This document shows positions 4,821 through 5,080 of a DNA stretch of 5,080 nucleotides, piece after piece (position 1 is the stretch's first letter; every line of letters starts with the position of its first letter). Position numbers and translations under genes: made by a program. Where the stretch lies: positions 1 through 5,080 of the forward strand of contig MFXA01000044.1 of the NCBI GenBank assembly GCA_001787455.1, in the 5' to 3' direction. Under the pieces are notes generated by a model, which saw only the letters and a program-made list of their open reading frames with translations, was not told where the DNA came from and made no database searches. Origin of the DNA: Candidatus Peregrinibacteria bacterium RIFCSPLOWO2_01_FULL_39_12 (GTDB lineage: Bacteria; Patescibacteriota; Gracilibacteria; UBA1369; LOWO2-01-FULL-3).

Positions 4821-5080
4821 TTAAAACATCCCCACCCAGCACGGCTCGCAGTATACCATTCCGCCATCTTCAGGCGCATATCCGCTCCACATTTCGCTGT
4901 GGCATTTATCACAAGACCGCTTCCATAATTTGCGGGGCATCCTCAAAGTATTCCTTTTTTTATGCCTGCAATCAGGGCATTCCGCCGGTACGGGCAACAG
5001 CCGCTTTCTTAAATAATTTAATTCTTGCGGGATAATTTTGTAATTTTTACCGCACGCCGCACATGTCAAAATTTTCTGCA
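4821..5080 (-). CDS. Mini zinc-ribbon protein with four CxxC pairs (5' end at or beyond right edge)
   Basis: A small cysteine-rich protein, probably binding two zinc ions. Counted from an in-frame TTG at 5069 it has 82 residues with CxxC pairs at C3/C6, C31/C34, C53/C56 and C74/C77. Between the first two pairs lies IIPQELNYLRKRLLPVPAECPDCR, split here as IIPQELNYLRKR then LLPVPAECPDCR. The TTG is probably not the true start: the frame continues upstream as Q-K-I, and the last two bases of the window read TG in start position, so an ATG one base outside would give MQKILTCAAC. The layout (CxxCGK, a Glu-Leu-x-Tyr stretch, LP-x-P, CPxCR, a basic helix, two more CxxC) is one I associate with CPR zinc-ribbon proteins of unknown role. 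It sits seven bases upstream of pdxT and is likely co-transcribed. Function is unknown; nucleic-acid or protein contact is a guess. Confidence 0.8.
   Translation of the reverse strand, partial: QKILTCAACGKNYKIIPQELNYLRKRLLPVPAECPDCRHKKRNTLRMPRKLWKRSCDKCHSEMWSGYAPEDGGMVYCEPCWVGMF

Noticed and set aside
4814..4912. N-terminal extension of pdxT to an ATG at 4912
   Set aside because: The 33 extra residues overlap the 3' end of the zinc-ribbon gene in another frame and have no PdxT homology; the canonical MKIGILG start is at 4813.
4119..4928. Plus-strand open frames opposite pdxT (4119-4460 and 4464-4928)
   Set aside because: They are antisense shadows of pdxT and the zinc-ribbon gene, with no recognisable protein features.
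5067..5069. TTG as the true start of the zinc-ribbon protein
   Set aside because: The frame stays open upstream and the window edge reads TG in start position, so an ATG just outside is more likely.

Overview
The window looks like a compact bacterial chromosome segment, most likely from a Candidate Phyla Radiation (Patescibacteria) member such as a Parcubacteria-type lineage. The lineage call is inference. It rests on a four-CxxC mini zinc-ribbon protein of a style I associate with these genomes, an unusual HNGANP variant of the IspD signature, genes packed with 4-7 base junctions, and starts with no clear Shine-Dalgarno sequence. No tRNA, rRNA, CRISPR array, transposase or phage gene is visible.

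Layout. Bases 1-187 (minus) hold the N-terminal part of an unrecognised gene that runs off the left edge. Bases 259-822 (minus) encode a stand-alone response-regulator receiver protein. A 116-base divergent spacer leads to a plus-strand operon, ispDF (939-2108) and ispE (2105-2866), joined by an ATGA overlap. It converges on recR (minus, 2863-3465), and the two stop codons overlap in the four bases CTAA. A 142-base divergent spacer holds the best promoter of the window (TTGACA, 16 bases, TAAAAT), which drives an orphan 172-residue protein (3608-4126, plus). Six bases beyond its stop comes the end of pdxT (minus, 4133-4813). Seven bases upstream of pdxT is the mini zinc-ribbon gene (minus, 4821 to the right edge).

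How the genes work together. IspD, IspE and IspF catalyse consecutive steps of the MEP isoprenoid pathway (MEP to CDP-ME, to CDP-ME-phosphate, to MEcPP), so the two-gene operon is a self-contained three-step cassette. RecR belongs to RecFOR recombinational repair. PdxT is the glutaminase half of PLP synthase; its partner PdxS is not in the window. The receiver protein, the 172-residue protein and the zinc-ribbon protein have no assignable partners here.

The most striking non-genic signal lies inside pdxT. A 46-base segment (4262-4307) folds on paper into a three-way junction of 17 Watson-Crick pairs with one unpaired junction base. It coincides with an extra ~18-residue in-frame insertion compared with the PdxT proteins I recall. 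This resembles the coding palindromic elements of Rickettsia and is the best candidate for an undescribed mobile or repeat element.
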